The notes under the pieces were generated by a model that ran no database searches, was not told the origin of the DNA, and saw nothing but the letters and a program-made list of their open reading frames with translations. Positions 8,636-17,999 of a stretch of 64,000 nt of DNA are shown one piece after another. The stretch spans positions 14,596 to 78,595 of the forward strand of contig JACKLP010000014.1 in assembly GCA_024235875.1 (NCBI GenBank). Direction: 5' to 3'. This DNA comes from Burkholderiaceae bacterium (lineage in GTDB: Bacteria > Pseudomonadota > Gammaproteobacteria > Burkholderiales > Burkholderiaceae_E). Within the stretch, counting starts at the first letter, position 1; the number at the start of each line of letters is the position of its first letter. The position numbers were made by a program, and so were the translations under genes.

Positions 8636-8740
8636 TCCGGAATTATCGCAGGTGGAAGGCAACGCAGAGCCCGTCGCCGCCAAATCGGGTCTAATCGCGG
8701 TTCATGACCCGGCTCCGGCATGAGCCCATGGAGGACGACA

Positions 8741-10282
8741 TTGCATCCGTCTCATCACGCCAAGCGAACGCCCGACAAGCCCGCCTACATCATGGCCGAT
8801 GGCGGCGAGGTCGTGACCTACGCCGAGCTCGAGGCACGTTCCAACCGGATCGCGCACCTGTTCCGCGATCGTGGCTTGCGTCCGGGCATGCACATCGCGC
8901 TGTTGATCGAGAACCATCCGCGCTTCTACGAGATCTGCTGGGCGGCCCAGCGCGCCGGGCTCATCTACACGGCGATCAGCACGCGCCTGACCGCGGCCGA
9001 GGCCGGCTACATCGTCGAGAACTGCGAGGCCAGGCTGTTCATCGGATCCAAGGCGCTGGGCGAGGTCGCGACCGCGCTGAGATCGCTGGTTCCCGCGATC
9101 GAGACCTGGTTGATGGTCGGCGGTACGGAGCCGGGCTTCGATTCGCTCGAGTCGGTCGTGGCGCGATATCCGACCGAACCGATCGCCGACGAAGTCGCCG
9201 GCTACGACATGCTCTATTCGTCGGGCACCACCGGTCGGCCCAAGGGGGTGACCGTTCCGTTCCTGAACGAGCCGATCGACGCCGGCAATCCCTTGCTCAC
9301 GGTCAGCAGCAAGCTCTACGGCATCGATGAGAACACCGTGTACCTGTCGCCGGCGCCGCTCTACCACGCCGCGCCGCTGCGCTTCAACATGACGGTGATG
9401 CGGTTGGGCGGCACCAGCGTGATCATGGAGCACTTCGATGCCGAGCGTTACCTTGCGCTGATCGGTCAGTATCGGATCACGCATTCACAGCTCGTGCCGA
9501 CGATGTTCGTGCGCATGCTCAAGCTGCCCGAAGCGGTTCGTCGCGCCTACGATGTGTCCACGCTTCGCTGCGCGATCCATGCGGCCGCGCCATGCCCGAT
9601 TCCGGTGAAGCAACAAATGATCGACTGGTGGGGGCCGGTCCTCTGGGAGTACTACGCGGGCACCGAGGGCAACGGGCTCACGATGGTGAACTCGGAAGAG
9701 TGGCTGGCCCACCCAGGCACGGTCGGCCGGGCAGTCGTCGGCGAGCTGAAGATCTGCGACGACGACGGCGCCGAGTTGCCGGCCGGCGAGCAGGGAACGG
9801 TGTATTTCGCCGGCGGGCGGGAATTCTCGTACCACGGCGATGACGAGAAGACCGCGTCGTCACGCAACGAACACGGGTGGACCACACTGGGCGACGTCGG
9901 ATACGTGGACGCCGACGGCTACCTCTACCTGACCGACCGAAAGGCCTTCATGATCATCTCGGGCGGGGTCAACATCTACCCGCAAGAGGCCGAGAACGTG
10001 CTGGTCATGCACCCCAAGGTCTTCGACGTCGCGGTCTTCGGCGTGCCCAATGAAGATTTCGGCGAGGAAGTCAAAGCCGTGGTGCAGCCGCGCGACATGG
10101 CCGACGCCGGCCCCGAACTGGCGGCCGAGCTGATCGAGTTCTGTCGGCAGCGGCTCGCGCACGTGAAGTGCCCGCGCACGGTCGACTTCGAGGCGGAGTT
10201 GCCGCGTCATCCGACCGGCAAGCTCTACAAGCGGCTATTGCGTGATCGATACTGGAAGGATCACGCCAATCGGATTCTCTGA
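8741..10282 (+). CDS. Acyl-CoA synthetase (FadD-like AMP-forming ligase)
   Basis: 513 aa from a TTG start. The AMP-binding motif SSGTTGRPKG, the YYAGTEGNG region, the DVGYVDADGYLYLTDR motif and the C-terminal PTGKLYKR lysine identify an ATP-dependent acyl-CoA ligase of the ANL superfamily, which activates a carboxylic acid to its CoA thioester. TTG 8741 was chosen over the in-frame ATG at 8720 because GGAGG (8730-8734) lies 6 bases before it, and because family members typically begin at this HPSHHA...TPDKPA segment. It is divergent from the phosphatase gene and convergent with the CoA-transferase gene. The natural acid substrate cannot be read from the sequence. Confidence 0.9.
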   Translation: MHPSHHAKRTPDKPAYIMADGGEVVTYAELEARSNRIAHLFRDRGLRPGMHIALLIENHPRFYEICWAAQRAGLIYTAISTRLTAAEAGYIVENCEARLFIGSKALGEVATALRSLVPAIETWLMVGGTEPGFDSLESVVARYPTEPIADEVAGYDMLYSSGTTGRPKGVTVPFLNEPIDAGNPLLTVSSKLYGIDENTVYLSPAPLYHAAPLRFNMTVMRLGGTSVIMEHFDAERYLALIGQYRITHSQLVPTMFVRMLKLPEAVRRAYDVSTLRCAIHAAAPCPIPVKQQMIDWWGPVLWEYYAGTEGNGLTMVNSEEWLAHPGTVGRAVVGELKICDDDGAELPAGEQGTVYFAGGREFSYHGDDEKTASSRNEHGWTTLGDVGYVDADGYLYLTDRKAFMIISGGVNIYPQEAENVLVMHPKVFDVAVFGVPNEDFGEEVKAVVQPRDMADAGPELAAELIEFCRQRLAHVKCPRTVDFEAELPRHPTGKLYKRLLRDRYWKDHANRIL

Positions 10283-10325
10283 ACTCGCCGGGCGCGTCTG
10301 CCCTGGGCCGTGATTCTCGCTGTCC

Positions 10326-11531
10326 TCAGACCACGCCATCGGCGCGCAGGCCGGCGATCTCGGCGCTCGAGTAGCCGATTTCGGCCAGGATCTCGTCGGT
10401 GTGCTCGCCAAGCGTCGGCGGGCGGTGGCGGATCGCGCCCGGCGTATCCGACAACCAGATGGGTGCGGACGCGACCGGTGCCGGCCGCGGCAGGCCCGGA
10501 TAGTCGATCGCCTGCATCAGTCCGAGCGCATTCACCTGGGGATGGTCGAGCGCGGCCTGCGGCGATAGCACCGGTCCGCACGGGATCTTCGCTTCACCGA
10601 GGACTTGCACGATCTGCGCCGTGTCGCGCTCGGCGCACCATCGTGCCATCCGCTCGCTGATGATCTCGCCATGGCGCCCACGCGCCTCGTCGTCGGCGAA
10701 GCGAGGATCTTCCAGCCACTGAGGCTCCCCCATCAGGCGGGCCCATCGTGCGTAGAGCGGCTGCCCGACGACTTGCACCAGCACCCAGCCGTCGCGGGCC
10801 CGGAAGATGTCGACCGGCGCCGCCGTCTGGCCGCGATTTCCGGTCGGCACGCGGTCGGCTTCGATGACCGCCTGTTCGATCAGCGTCGCATTGGTCGCCG
10901 AGATCGCGGTGCCCAGCAACGAACCCTCGACCACCTGGCCGCGCCCGGTGCGGGCGCGAGCCATCAATGCCGCCATCGTGCCGAACGCACAGTGCAACGC
11001 GGTGCCGAAGTCGACCCAGTTGACCGCGGCTCGGTAGGGCGGTTGGCCTTCGCCGGTCATGTACAAGGCACCCGACATCGCCTGGCCGACCCCGTCGAAG
11101 CCCACGTTCGATGCCATCGGTCCGGTGGCACCGAAAGCGGAGCTGGTGGTCAGGATGATGTCGGGGCGGATGCTGCACAGGTGCTCGTAGTCCAGGCCCA
11201 TGGCCCGAAGCGCCGGCTTCGGGATATTGGCCACCACCACGTCCGCGCTCGCGACCAGTCTTCGCACGACCTCGCGGCCGGCGGTGGTCATCGGATCGAG
11301 CGTCAGGGAGCGCTTGTTGCGCGCCATCTGCAGGAACAGCGCGCCGTCGCCGTCGGCGCCGACCGGCGAGACGAAACGGTCTTCGCTTCCGTCGCGCTTC
11401 TCGATGCGGATCACGTCGGCGCCGTACTCGGCCAGCAAGGTCGCGCAGTAAGGGCCCGCGATATAGCGCCCGAAATCAAGAACCCGGATCCCGTGCAGCG
11501 GGGCGAGCGCGTCGGCATTGGTTTCTGTCAC
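10326..11531 (-). CDS. Family III CoA-transferase (CaiB/BaiF type)
   Basis: 401 aa from a GTG start. GIRVLDFGRYIAGPYCATLL at the N-terminus, RNKRSLTLD, GFDGVGQAMSG and the catalytic-Asp region NWVDFGTALH place it in the formyl-CoA/carnitine CoA-transferase family, which moves CoA between acids without ATP. GTG 11531 is preceded by GGAG at a spacing of 6. The upstream in-frame ATG at 11543 has no ribosome binding site, so the GTG is preferred. It lies last in a run of minus-strand genes and is convergent with the acyl-CoA synthetase gene, with a gap of about 43 bases. The donor and acceptor are unknown. Confidence 0.88.
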   Translation of the reverse strand: MTETNADALAPLHGIRVLDFGRYIAGPYCATLLAEYGADVIRIEKRDGSEDRFVSPVGADGDGALFLQMARNKRSLTLDPMTTAGREVVRRLVASADVVVANIPKPALRAMGLDYEHLCSIRPDIILTTSSAFGATGPMASNVGFDGVGQAMSGALYMTGEGQPPYRAAVNWVDFGTALHCAFGTMAALMARARTGRGQVVEGSLLGTAISATNATLIEQAVIEADRVPTGNRGQTAAPVDIFRARDGWVLVQVVGQPLYARWARLMGEPQWLEDPRFADDEARGRHGEIISERMARWCAERDTAQIVQVLGEAKIPCGPVLSPQAALDHPQVNALGLMQAIDYPGLPRPAPVASAPIWLSDTPGAIRHRPPTLGEHTDEILAEIGYSSAEIAGLRADGVV

Positions 11532-11605
11532 GAGGGTCTCCATGGTTTGTCGTTGAAGTCGCGGTCGAATACGGGTGTCGTGTTCTGCATGTTTCGACAG
11601 CGCCG

Positions 11606-13591
11606 CTAGCGCGCCAGTCGATCACTGCGTGACGGCAGGTCCAGTTGCTCGCCCAACCAGCGGGCGCCATCCGGCGTGAGGTGGGCGCCGTCGCGGTAGA
11701 GCGTGACCTGTCCGATGCGAGCATCGCATACGCCGTCGTGGCAGAGGAAGCCATCGCTGCGGATCACGGCGACGTCGTGCTCGCGGCCGAAGCGCTCGAG
11801 GAATCCGAGCGTGCCCGCCATTCGATGCCGGTAGGTCGATTCGTCGAGCCGGCAGCCGCCAAGCGTATCGCCGAATGTGATCAGGCCCGCGTCACGGCGG
11901 CGCAGGCAACGACCGGCATCGAGCGGCGTGGATGGCGGCGGCGCGACGATCACCACCCGCCGACCCAGCGCGCGGATCGCGCCGACCGTTCGGGCAAGCG
12001 CATCGTGCCCCGCCTGGCCCCGCGCCATGACCTCGGTGATCGTTCCCCGGTCGCGGACCCGTATCGCGCTGGAGCGGTAGCTGGCGTTGCCGTCGACCGC
12101 CTCGGCGAACGGACTGGCGAGCACGACCGTATCGATCGACGGGGTGCGCGCCAGATATTCGAGCACCGAATCATTGAAAGCCATGCAGCGCGCCGCCCAC
12201 GCCGCCGGTGCGCGTTGTCCGAACACCGGGGCGATGTCGAGCAGTGGGCCGCACTCGGACATCGTCGCCTGCACGAGACCTCGCACCGGATCGGCTGCAA
12301 AGGCTGGCGCGAGCATCATCGCGAACGAATCGCCCCACAGCAAACGGGCCGGCTTCGCGCCGCGCCGGCATTCGAGTGCGGGTTCGAAGCGTCCATTCTG
12401 GTCACAGGCGCTCGCCAGGCCGAGCACCGGCCCATGGGTGCTTTCGCGTGCGGGAGCGAGCAGGGCCGGCACCGCGCCCAATGCGACGATCACGACCGCT
12501 GAGCCGACGAGCGCCACGACCGCCCGTGCTCGCACGGGCGTGCCCAGTCGGCGAAACGGTGTCTCCACCCATCGGTAGACCCCGGCCGCGAGCAGCAGCG
12601 ACAAGCCCACCAAGACCAGGCGTCGGGAGGACGGGACAGGCACCACCCAGGCATTGGTGGCGAACGCGAACACGGGCCAGTGGACGAGATACAGCGAGTA
12701 CGACGCATTGCCGATACGCGCGAGCCCACGCATTGGCCCGGCATCCCTGCGTGGTCGCGAATCGAGCAGCACGACCAGGGTCGCGATGCATACGATCAAG
12801 GCGTCGAACCCCGGGTGGGGCAGACCCGATGGCGCGAATGGCAGCGACACGAGCAAGGCGATCGAAGGCCAATAGAGGCCCGATATCAGGCGCGTCGCGC
12901 GCCCCCGTAGCACGGGTGTCGATGCAGCAAGCGCGCCGAGCCCGAGCTCCCAGGCGCGCGTCGGCAACAGGTAGAAGGCCGCCACCGGTTGCCAGCGCAC
13001 GGCCGCCACGCAGGCGGCAAGACTCACCACCGAAAGGAGCGCGAGCGCGGGTGCGACACGCTGGCGCGGCACCCAGGCCAACACGAGTGGCAACAACAGG
13101 TAGAACTGCTCTTCGATGGCGAGCGACCAGGTGTGCAGGAGCGGCTTGAGCGCCGCCTCGCCGGCGAAGTAGCCGGTCTGTCGCCACAGCACGATGTTGC
13201 TCCCGAAACCCGTTGCACCGAGAAGCTGCGCGCCGAAGTCGCGCAATTCCTCGGATTCGAGCAGCCGGGTCGCGGCGATCGCACTCGCGGCAAAGCACAC
13301 ATAGGCGGCGGGCAGCAGGCGCATGGCCCTGCGGAACCAGAACGCGCCGAAACCGAAGGTCCCGAGCGCCCGCGCGTCGATCACGATCCGGGTCACGAGA
13401 AAACCCGACACCACGAAGAAAACGTCGACGCCGAGATAGCCGGCCACCGGCGACCCGAGCTCGGCGTGATACCAGACGACGAGCACGATCGCCAGACCGC
13501 GAAGCGCCTGGATGTCGGTTCGCCACGAACGTGGCCCCGGCTGGGCCGTCGGCACGCGCGCGCGATCGCCGTGCGCCACGGACCCGGACAT
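11606..13591 (-). CDS. Membrane O-acyltransferase with C-terminal SGNH domain (OafA/YrhL type)
   Basis: 661 aa. The N-terminal ~380 residues are an acyltransferase-3 domain with about ten hydrophobic spans and the conserved opening RTDIQALRGLAIVLVVWYHA, plus the GVDVFFVVSGFL and HTWSLAIEEQFYL motifs. The C-terminal extracytoplasmic part is SGNH-like, with a GDS nucleophile motif (LLWGDSFAMM) and a distal DGAHLT Asp-x-x-His. Such proteins acetylate or otherwise acylate surface polysaccharides or lipids. The acceptor is unknown. The start at 13591 has no strong ribosome binding site. Confidence 0.9.
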   Translation of the reverse strand: MSGSVAHGDRARVPTAQPGPRSWRTDIQALRGLAIVLVVWYHAELGSPVAGYLGVDVFFVVSGFLVTRIVIDARALGTFGFGAFWFRRAMRLLPAAYVCFAASAIAATRLLESEELRDFGAQLLGATGFGSNIVLWRQTGYFAGEAALKPLLHTWSLAIEEQFYLLLPLVLAWVPRQRVAPALALLSVVSLAACVAAVRWQPVAAFYLLPTRAWELGLGALAASTPVLRGRATRLISGLYWPSIALLVSLPFAPSGLPHPGFDALIVCIATLVVLLDSRPRRDAGPMRGLARIGNASYSLYLVHWPVFAFATNAWVVPVPSSRRLVLVGLSLLLAAGVYRWVETPFRRLGTPVRARAVVALVGSAVVIVALGAVPALLAPARESTHGPVLGLASACDQNGRFEPALECRRGAKPARLLWGDSFAMMLAPAFAADPVRGLVQATMSECGPLLDIAPVFGQRAPAAWAARCMAFNDSVLEYLARTPSIDTVVLASPFAEAVDGNASYRSSAIRVRDRGTITEVMARGQAGHDALARTVGAIRALGRRVVIVAPPPSTPLDAGRCLRRRDAGLITFGDTLGGCRLDESTYRHRMAGTLGFLERFGREHDVAVIRSDGFLCHDGVCDARIGQVTLYRDGAHLTPDGARWLGEQLDLPSRSDRLAR

Positions 13592-13624
13592 GTCCGTTGC
13601 GTCGCTCGCCGTTGCGGTATGGCT

Positions 13625-14086
13625 TCAGTTGACCGCGTAGACCTCGTAGACCGGGCCGGTGGGCAAGCGGTGGCCGCTGCCCACGCAGATCAGGCGGTTG
13701 AGCCACTCGTACTGTTGCGCACCGGTCTCGAACTGCGGCGCGATCCGGAAGTAGTACGAGGCCGGATCGACACGCTCGCCGCGATTCAGGCGTTCGATGA
13801 CCTCGGCCGGCCCGTGCCGCAAGCCGCGGTAGGTCATGTAGACCAGTGCGTCGTCCTCGGTCTGCAGGGTGATCCGGACGTCGAGCTGGAACACGCCGTC
13901 CTGGCGCACCAGGATCCAGTCGCCACCGCCCGGCTTGACGGTGCCCTTGATCCGGGGGCCCTCGAAGTGGCCGCCGGTCACGGCCGCGATGCGGCGCTCG
14001 CCGTACGGGGTCTTGCCCAGTGAATCGAGCGGCGAAGCCACCTCGAGCGTGAGGGTGAAGAGTTTTTCGGTGCTGATCACGGGCAT
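13625..14086 (-). CDS. DUF3237-family protein
   Basis: 153 aa. The chosen start MPVISTEKLFTLTLEVASP matches the usual beginning of DUF3237 proteins. An earlier in-frame ATG at 14143 would add 19 residues. Family features visible are the YGERRIAAVTGGHFEGPRIKG loop, GGGDW, the DVRITLQTEDDALVYMTYRG strand pair and the terminal region with YYFRIAPQFETG and WLNR. DUF3237 proteins are small beta-barrel proteins of unknown function, often found with catabolic or redox genes. It lies between the phosphofructokinase and acyltransferase genes on the same strand. Confidence 0.85.
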   Translation of the reverse strand: MPVISTEKLFTLTLEVASPLDSLGKTPYGERRIAAVTGGHFEGPRIKGTVKPGGGDWILVRQDGVFQLDVRITLQTEDDALVYMTYRGLRHGPAEVIERLNRGERVDPASYYFRIAPQFETGAQQYEWLNRLICVGSGHRLPTGPVYEVYAVN

Positions 14087-14131
14087 CTCCGGGACAAGAT
14101 CATCGACGAACCAGCCGGCAACAATGCCCGA

Positions 14132-14150
14132 TTGCGCGGGCATCGCGCAA
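14132..14150 (-). terminator. Perfect 7-bp hairpin between the phosphofructokinase and DUF3237 genes
   Basis: TTGCGCG and CGCGCAA flank a 5-base loop. The hairpin lies about 46 bases after the phosphofructokinase stop in the minus-strand transcript. There is no clean U-tract, only a T-rich ATTGTTG nearby, so it is a weak terminator or processing-site candidate. Confidence 0.3.
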
Positions 14151-14195
14151 GCACCGGCGGTGGCGCCGTTCCATACTTGCGCGCCGACAGTGGCG

Positions 14196-15305
14196 CTACT
14201 CGCAGCTTTCGTCGCCGAAGCACGTGCCCACGGCGCGGGCCGCCGAGATCAGGTGGTGATCGAGCGGTACGGTACGCAATGCGCCGGTGGCCTCGGCCAG
14301 CGGGATCGGGCGGATGCCGCAATCGCGTACGGCGACCATCACGTCGGTGCGACCGCTGCAGGCGCAGCGCGCGGCCTCGGTGCCGAGCCCCGTCGCCAGG
14401 ACACGATCCGCGGCGCTTGGCGGACCGCCTCGTTGCAGATGGCCGAGCACCGTGACCCGGGTCTCGTGTCCCGAAAGTCGCGAGATCGCGTCGGCGACGA
14501 CCGCGCCGATGCCCCCGAGTCGCTTCGGGTCGGTCCTGCGCGGGTCGTTCTCGGCGATCACCTCGCCGCTACCCGGCACCCGAACGCCCTCGGCCACGCA
14601 GACGATGCTGAAGCGCTTCCCGTGCTCGACCCGTTCGCTGACCTTGCGCACGACCGCGGGCCAGCCGAACGGAATCTCCGGGATCAGCACGGCATCCGCG
14701 CCACCCGCCACGCCGCCCATCAGCGCAATCCAGCCCGCATAACGACCCATGGTCTCGACCACCATGATCCGGTGATGCGCCGACGCCGTGGTCGCGAGCC
14801 GATCGATCGATTCGCACACGATCGAGACCGCGGTATCGAAGCCGAAGGTCACGTCGGTTCCCGGTACGTCGTTGTCGATGGTCTTGGGCACGCCCACGAC
14901 CCTCACGCCGGCCTGGGCGAGTCGAGAAGCGATGTGCATGGTGCCATCGCCGCCAACGGCGACCAGGGCATCGAGCCCCCACTGCGCAATCCGTTCGAGC
15001 GCTCGGGCCGATTGGTCGGTCCGCTCGATGCGGCCGTCGGGCCCCGGAATCGGGTAGTGCCAGGGATCGCCCTTGTTCGAGGTGCCCAGGATGGTGCCAC
15101 CCCGACCCAGGATGCCCGAGACTTCGGCGTGGCTCAGCTCGTGGGCGCGCCCCTCGACCAGTCCCTCGAAGCCGTCCTCGATTCCGAGCACGGTGGCGCC
15201 GAATTCGTTCTGGGCGGTCTTCGTGACCGCGCGAATCACCCCGTTGAGCCCCGGGCAATCGCCGCCACCGGTGAGAATACCGATCCTGGGTGTGCGCGCA
15301 CGCAT
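14196..15305 (-). CDS. 6-phosphofructokinase (ATP or PPi dependent not settled)
   Basis: 369 aa. ATG 15303-15305 is preceded by AAAGGAG at a good spacing. Motifs: ILTGGGDCPGLNG (nucleotide/phosphate loop), GGDGTM, PKTIDNDVPGTD with the catalytic TIDND, VETMGRYAGWIAL, and LGHLQRGGPPS. The enzyme phosphorylates fructose 6-phosphate in glycolysis. The phosphoryl-donor determinants are mixed. GGDG, with Gly at the position where PPi enzymes often have Asp, points to ATP. PK in PKTIDND, in place of PG, is shared with PPi enzymes and with the long-clade ATP enzymes. I lean to ATP but cannot settle it. It is divergent from the PF10118-like gene. Confidence 0.9.
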   Translation of the reverse strand: MRARTPRIGILTGGGDCPGLNGVIRAVTKTAQNEFGATVLGIEDGFEGLVEGRAHELSHAEVSGILGRGGTILGTSNKGDPWHYPIPGPDGRIERTDQSARALERIAQWGLDALVAVGGDGTMHIASRLAQAGVRVVGVPKTIDNDVPGTDVTFGFDTAVSIVCESIDRLATTASAHHRIMVVETMGRYAGWIALMGGVAGGADAVLIPEIPFGWPAVVRKVSERVEHGKRFSIVCVAEGVRVPGSGEVIAENDPRRTDPKRLGGIGAVVADAISRLSGHETRVTVLGHLQRGGPPSAADRVLATGLGTEAARCACSGRTDVMVAVRDCGIRPIPLAEATGALRTVPLDHHLISAARAVGTCFGDESCE

Positions 15306-15375
15306 CGACGAAGCTCCTTTGGGTCTGCGGCACCGGGCCGGGTCGGTCTGGGAGAGGACAGAGTACACTGGGAAT

Positions 15376-16206
15376 ATGACGGATCTGGTCGTAAGACGCC
15401 TGCTGATCGATCTCGAGCACGGCTTCGCTCGCCGCTGGGTCGGCGGCGATGCCTTTCGAACGGCACTGCTGAATGCGCTGTCGATGAGTTTCCCGGCCGG
15501 AGAACAGTTCTTCATCGACTCGGTCAGGACGGGCCTGGCTGCGCTCGATCCCGTTGCCCGACGGGTACTCGAGCCACAGGTACGAGGATTCATCGGGCAG
15601 GAAGCCACCCATCGGCGCCTGCACGGAATGTTCAACGCGGAGCTCGAGCGCCAAGGCCTGCGCAACCACTGGCAGGAGCGCACCCGGGTCCGGATCCGCC
15701 GTCTCGAAGGCCTCGACCCCCGCCACCCGCTGGCGGCGACGGCCGCCTACGAGCATTTCACCGCCATCCTCGCCGACTGGCTTCATGCCAATCCGCGGGC
15801 GCTCGATGGCGCGCCCGATCCGCTCGCCACCTTGTGGCTGTGGCACGCGGCCGAGGAGTCGGAGCACAAGATCGTGGCGTTCGAGGTCTATCGGGCGCTC
15901 GGCGGGGACGAGACCTGGCGCCTGCGCTGGTTCCGGATCGCGACCTTCAACTTCCTGCTCGACGTCACGCGCCAGACCCTCAACAACCTCTGGCACGATC
16001 GCGCATTGCTGCGGCCGTCGACCTGGATCGGCGGCGCCCGCTTCCTGTTCGGGCGCAGGGGCATGATCCGCGCCTGCTACCGGCCCTGGCGCGCCTACCT
16101 GGCCTCCGGTTTTCATCCCGACCAGCTCGGCGACGACGCACGCATTCGCCAGTGGCTGTCCGATCATGCGTCGGCCTATCAGGTCGTCGGCGCCACGGGC
16201 GACTGA
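15376..16206 (+). CDS. Metal-dependent hydrolase-like protein (PF10118 type)
   Basis: 276 aa. The helical core carries a His/Glu pattern resembling di-metal ferritin-like folds: PAGEQFFIDSVR, GQEATHRRLHGMFN, YEHFTAILADW and EESEHKIVAFEVY. This arrangement matches the PF10118 'predicted metal-dependent hydrolase' family. No activity is firmly established for the family, so I make no substrate claim. A GGGAA sequence lies just before ATG 15376. It is divergent from the phosphofructokinase gene and followed by an MFS transporter. Confidence 0.8.
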   Translation: MTDLVVRRLLIDLEHGFARRWVGGDAFRTALLNALSMSFPAGEQFFIDSVRTGLAALDPVARRVLEPQVRGFIGQEATHRRLHGMFNAELERQGLRNHWQERTRVRIRRLEGLDPRHPLAATAAYEHFTAILADWLHANPRALDGAPDPLATLWLWHAAEESEHKIVAFEVYRALGGDETWRLRWFRIATFNFLLDVTRQTLNNLWHDRALLRPSTWIGGARFLFGRRGMIRACYRPWRAYLASGFHPDQLGDDARIRQWLSDHASAYQVVGATGD

Positions 16207-16275
16207 TCGGCCGGTGCGCATGGGGCCGACCAACCAATGCGTCGCGCGCGCCGGCGCGATGCGCCTATCGATCCG

Positions 16276-17577
16276 ATGCCAATGAGGCAAGCGTCGCTTC
16301 GGTCCGTCTCATCCTTGCTCGGCGGCATGGGCGTTCTGTTGGCCGGCTCGGGCCTGCTCGGGACCACGCTGGGACTGCGCGCCACACTCGAGGGCTTCGG
16401 CGAACTGCTGATCGGGGTCGTGATGTCGGGCTTCTTTCTCGGCTATGTGGTCGGCGCCCGCGTTTGCCCGCCGGTAATTCGCCGGGTCGGTCATGTGCGG
16501 GCCTTTGCCGCCTGCGCCGCGATGACGGCCGCGGTCGCCTTGCTCTACGGCCTGAGCGTCGATCCCCTGGTCTGGTGGGGATTGCGTGTCCTCAATGGCA
16601 TCGGCCTGCTCGGCATCTACATGGTCATCGAGAGCTGGCTCAATGCCAGCGCCGGACAGGCGAGGGCGCGCGTGTTCTCGATCTACATGATGATCAACCT
16701 GTTCGCGGTCGCCGCCGGACAGTATCTGATCGTGCTGCATGGTGCTGCCGGGCTCGCCTCGTTCGCGCTGGCGGCCGTGTTCTTCTGCATCGGCCTGCTT
16801 CCGATCGCCCTGACGCCTGCCGAGCAGCCGGGGCACATCGAGACCCGTGCACTGTCGCTGCGCAGCGTGTACGCGGTCTCGCCCGTGGGCTTCGCCGGCG
16901 CGCTGGGCACGGGACTGGCGATGGGAAGCTACTGGTCGTTTGCGGCGGTCTACGGTCATGCGACCGGCCTGGACGACGCCGGCGTGGCGAACTTCATCGC
17001 GGCCGCCGTGATCGGCGGCGCGGTGCTGCAGTGGCCGATCGGCTGGCTATCCGACCGGCGTGACCGGCGCACGGTGCTGGCGGGCGCTTCGGTCCTGAGC
17101 CTGGCTTCGCTGGTCGTGATGTGGTTTGCCGCGCCGGGCGGACAGCTTCCAGCCGTTCTTTGCGGGCTGGCCTTCGGCGGGACGGGGTTTTCCATCTACA
17201 GCCTCGCGGTCGCTCAGACCCATGATCGATTCGGGCCGAGCGATTCGCTCGAGGCGACCAAGGCCTTGTTGCTGCTGCATGGCCTGGGGGCGATGGCAGG
17301 GCCGCCGTTGGCCGGAGCCGTGATGAAGGGGCTCGGGATCCAGGCTTTTCCGGCCGTGCTCGCGGCGATGTTCGCGGTGCTGGCCGCCTTTACCGTCTAC
17401 CGGATCCGGGTCGACGCGCCAGTGCCCGAGATCGATCGCGGCAGCTTTCTACCGGTCAGCCGGACATCGGCGGTCGCAATGGACCTGGACCCGCGCTCCG
17501 ATGCAGCGATCGCAGTGGAGCCCGAAGACATGCACCTGAATCCGAACGAACGACGCGCCGAGGTCCAGGGGCGCTAG
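16276..17577 (+). CDS. MFS transporter (YcaD-like)
   Basis: About 433 aa with twelve predicted hydrophobic spans. The opening SVSSLLGGMGVLLAGSGLLG, the loop GYVVGARVCPPVIRRVGHVR and the WPIGWLSDRRDRR motif between the halves are typical of small-solute MFS carriers of the YcaD group. The start is uncertain: ATG codons at 16237, 16276 and 16282 are all in frame and none has a convincing ribosome binding site. 16276 is a compromise that avoids the Arg-rich antisense-like lead. The C-terminal ~50 residues after the last span are hydrophilic. The substrate is unknown. Confidence 0.82.
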   Translation: MPMRQASLRSVSSLLGGMGVLLAGSGLLGTTLGLRATLEGFGELLIGVVMSGFFLGYVVGARVCPPVIRRVGHVRAFAACAAMTAAVALLYGLSVDPLVWWGLRVLNGIGLLGIYMVIESWLNASAGQARARVFSIYMMINLFAVAAGQYLIVLHGAAGLASFALAAVFFCIGLLPIALTPAEQPGHIETRALSLRSVYAVSPVGFAGALGTGLAMGSYWSFAAVYGHATGLDDAGVANFIAAAVIGGAVLQWPIGWLSDRRDRRTVLAGASVLSLASLVVMWFAAPGGQLPAVLCGLAFGGTGFSIYSLAVAQTHDRFGPSDSLEATKALLLLHGLGAMAGPPLAGAVMKGLGIQAFPAVLAAMFAVLAAFTVYRIRVDAPVPEIDRGSFLPVSRTSAVAMDLDPRSDAAIAVEPEDMHLNPNERRAEVQGR

Positions 17578-17606
17578 AAGCAGCGGTCGTTCCGCCGCCC
17601 ACACGG

Positions 17607-17936
17607 CTAGGCCTGCCAGACCGCGTAGCCTTGCTCGCGCAGGCCGATGGCCAGTTCGACCTCCATGTCGCGGGCGGCGTCGTAAGGCATCGGATTGAAG
17701 ACTGCGTAGAGGTCCGGGCGCAAGTGCAGGCCGTAGTCGCGCACGAAGCGATTGGCGCGAATTCCCGCCTTGTGACGGTCGAAGCGCAGATCCGGATCCA
17801 GGCCGGTCATGCCGACGTACACGCAGGGTGCGGTGCCCAGGTAATGAGCGTTCGCGCGACGAAAGCGCGCCTCGCGCCAGACCGAGGCCGAGAGCTCGAC
17901 GACATAGACATGGTGATGGAAGCGCGGGGTACGCAT
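17607..17936 (-). CDS. Small GIY-YIG-like protein
   Basis: 109 aa. HHVYVVELSASVW and CVYVGMTGLDPDLRFDRHKAG are spaced like the GIY and YIG strands plus the catalytic-Arg helix of the GIY-YIG endonuclease fold, and a Glu lies in the distal helix (DMEVELAIGLREQGYAVW). Small free-standing GIY-YIG proteins of this type are widespread and their role is mostly unknown. ATG 17936 is preferred; an in-frame ATG at 17981 would add 15 residues. It is divergent from the thioesterase gene by about 60 bases. Confidence 0.68.
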   Translation of the reverse strand: MRTPRFHHHVYVVELSASVWREARFRRANAHYLGTAPCVYVGMTGLDPDLRFDRHKAGIRANRFVRDYGLHLRPDLYAVFNPMPYDAARDMEVELAIGLREQGYAVWQA

Positions 17937-17999
17937 GATCTCGGCGGCTGGATTAGGATTCGGGACGAATCCGCAGCCCATTATGCGCAGGTACTCCGT

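Noticed and set aside
16247..16258. 12-base GC palindrome before the MFS gene
   Set aside because: Its sequence is only C and G in a very GC-rich context, so it is likely to be chance.
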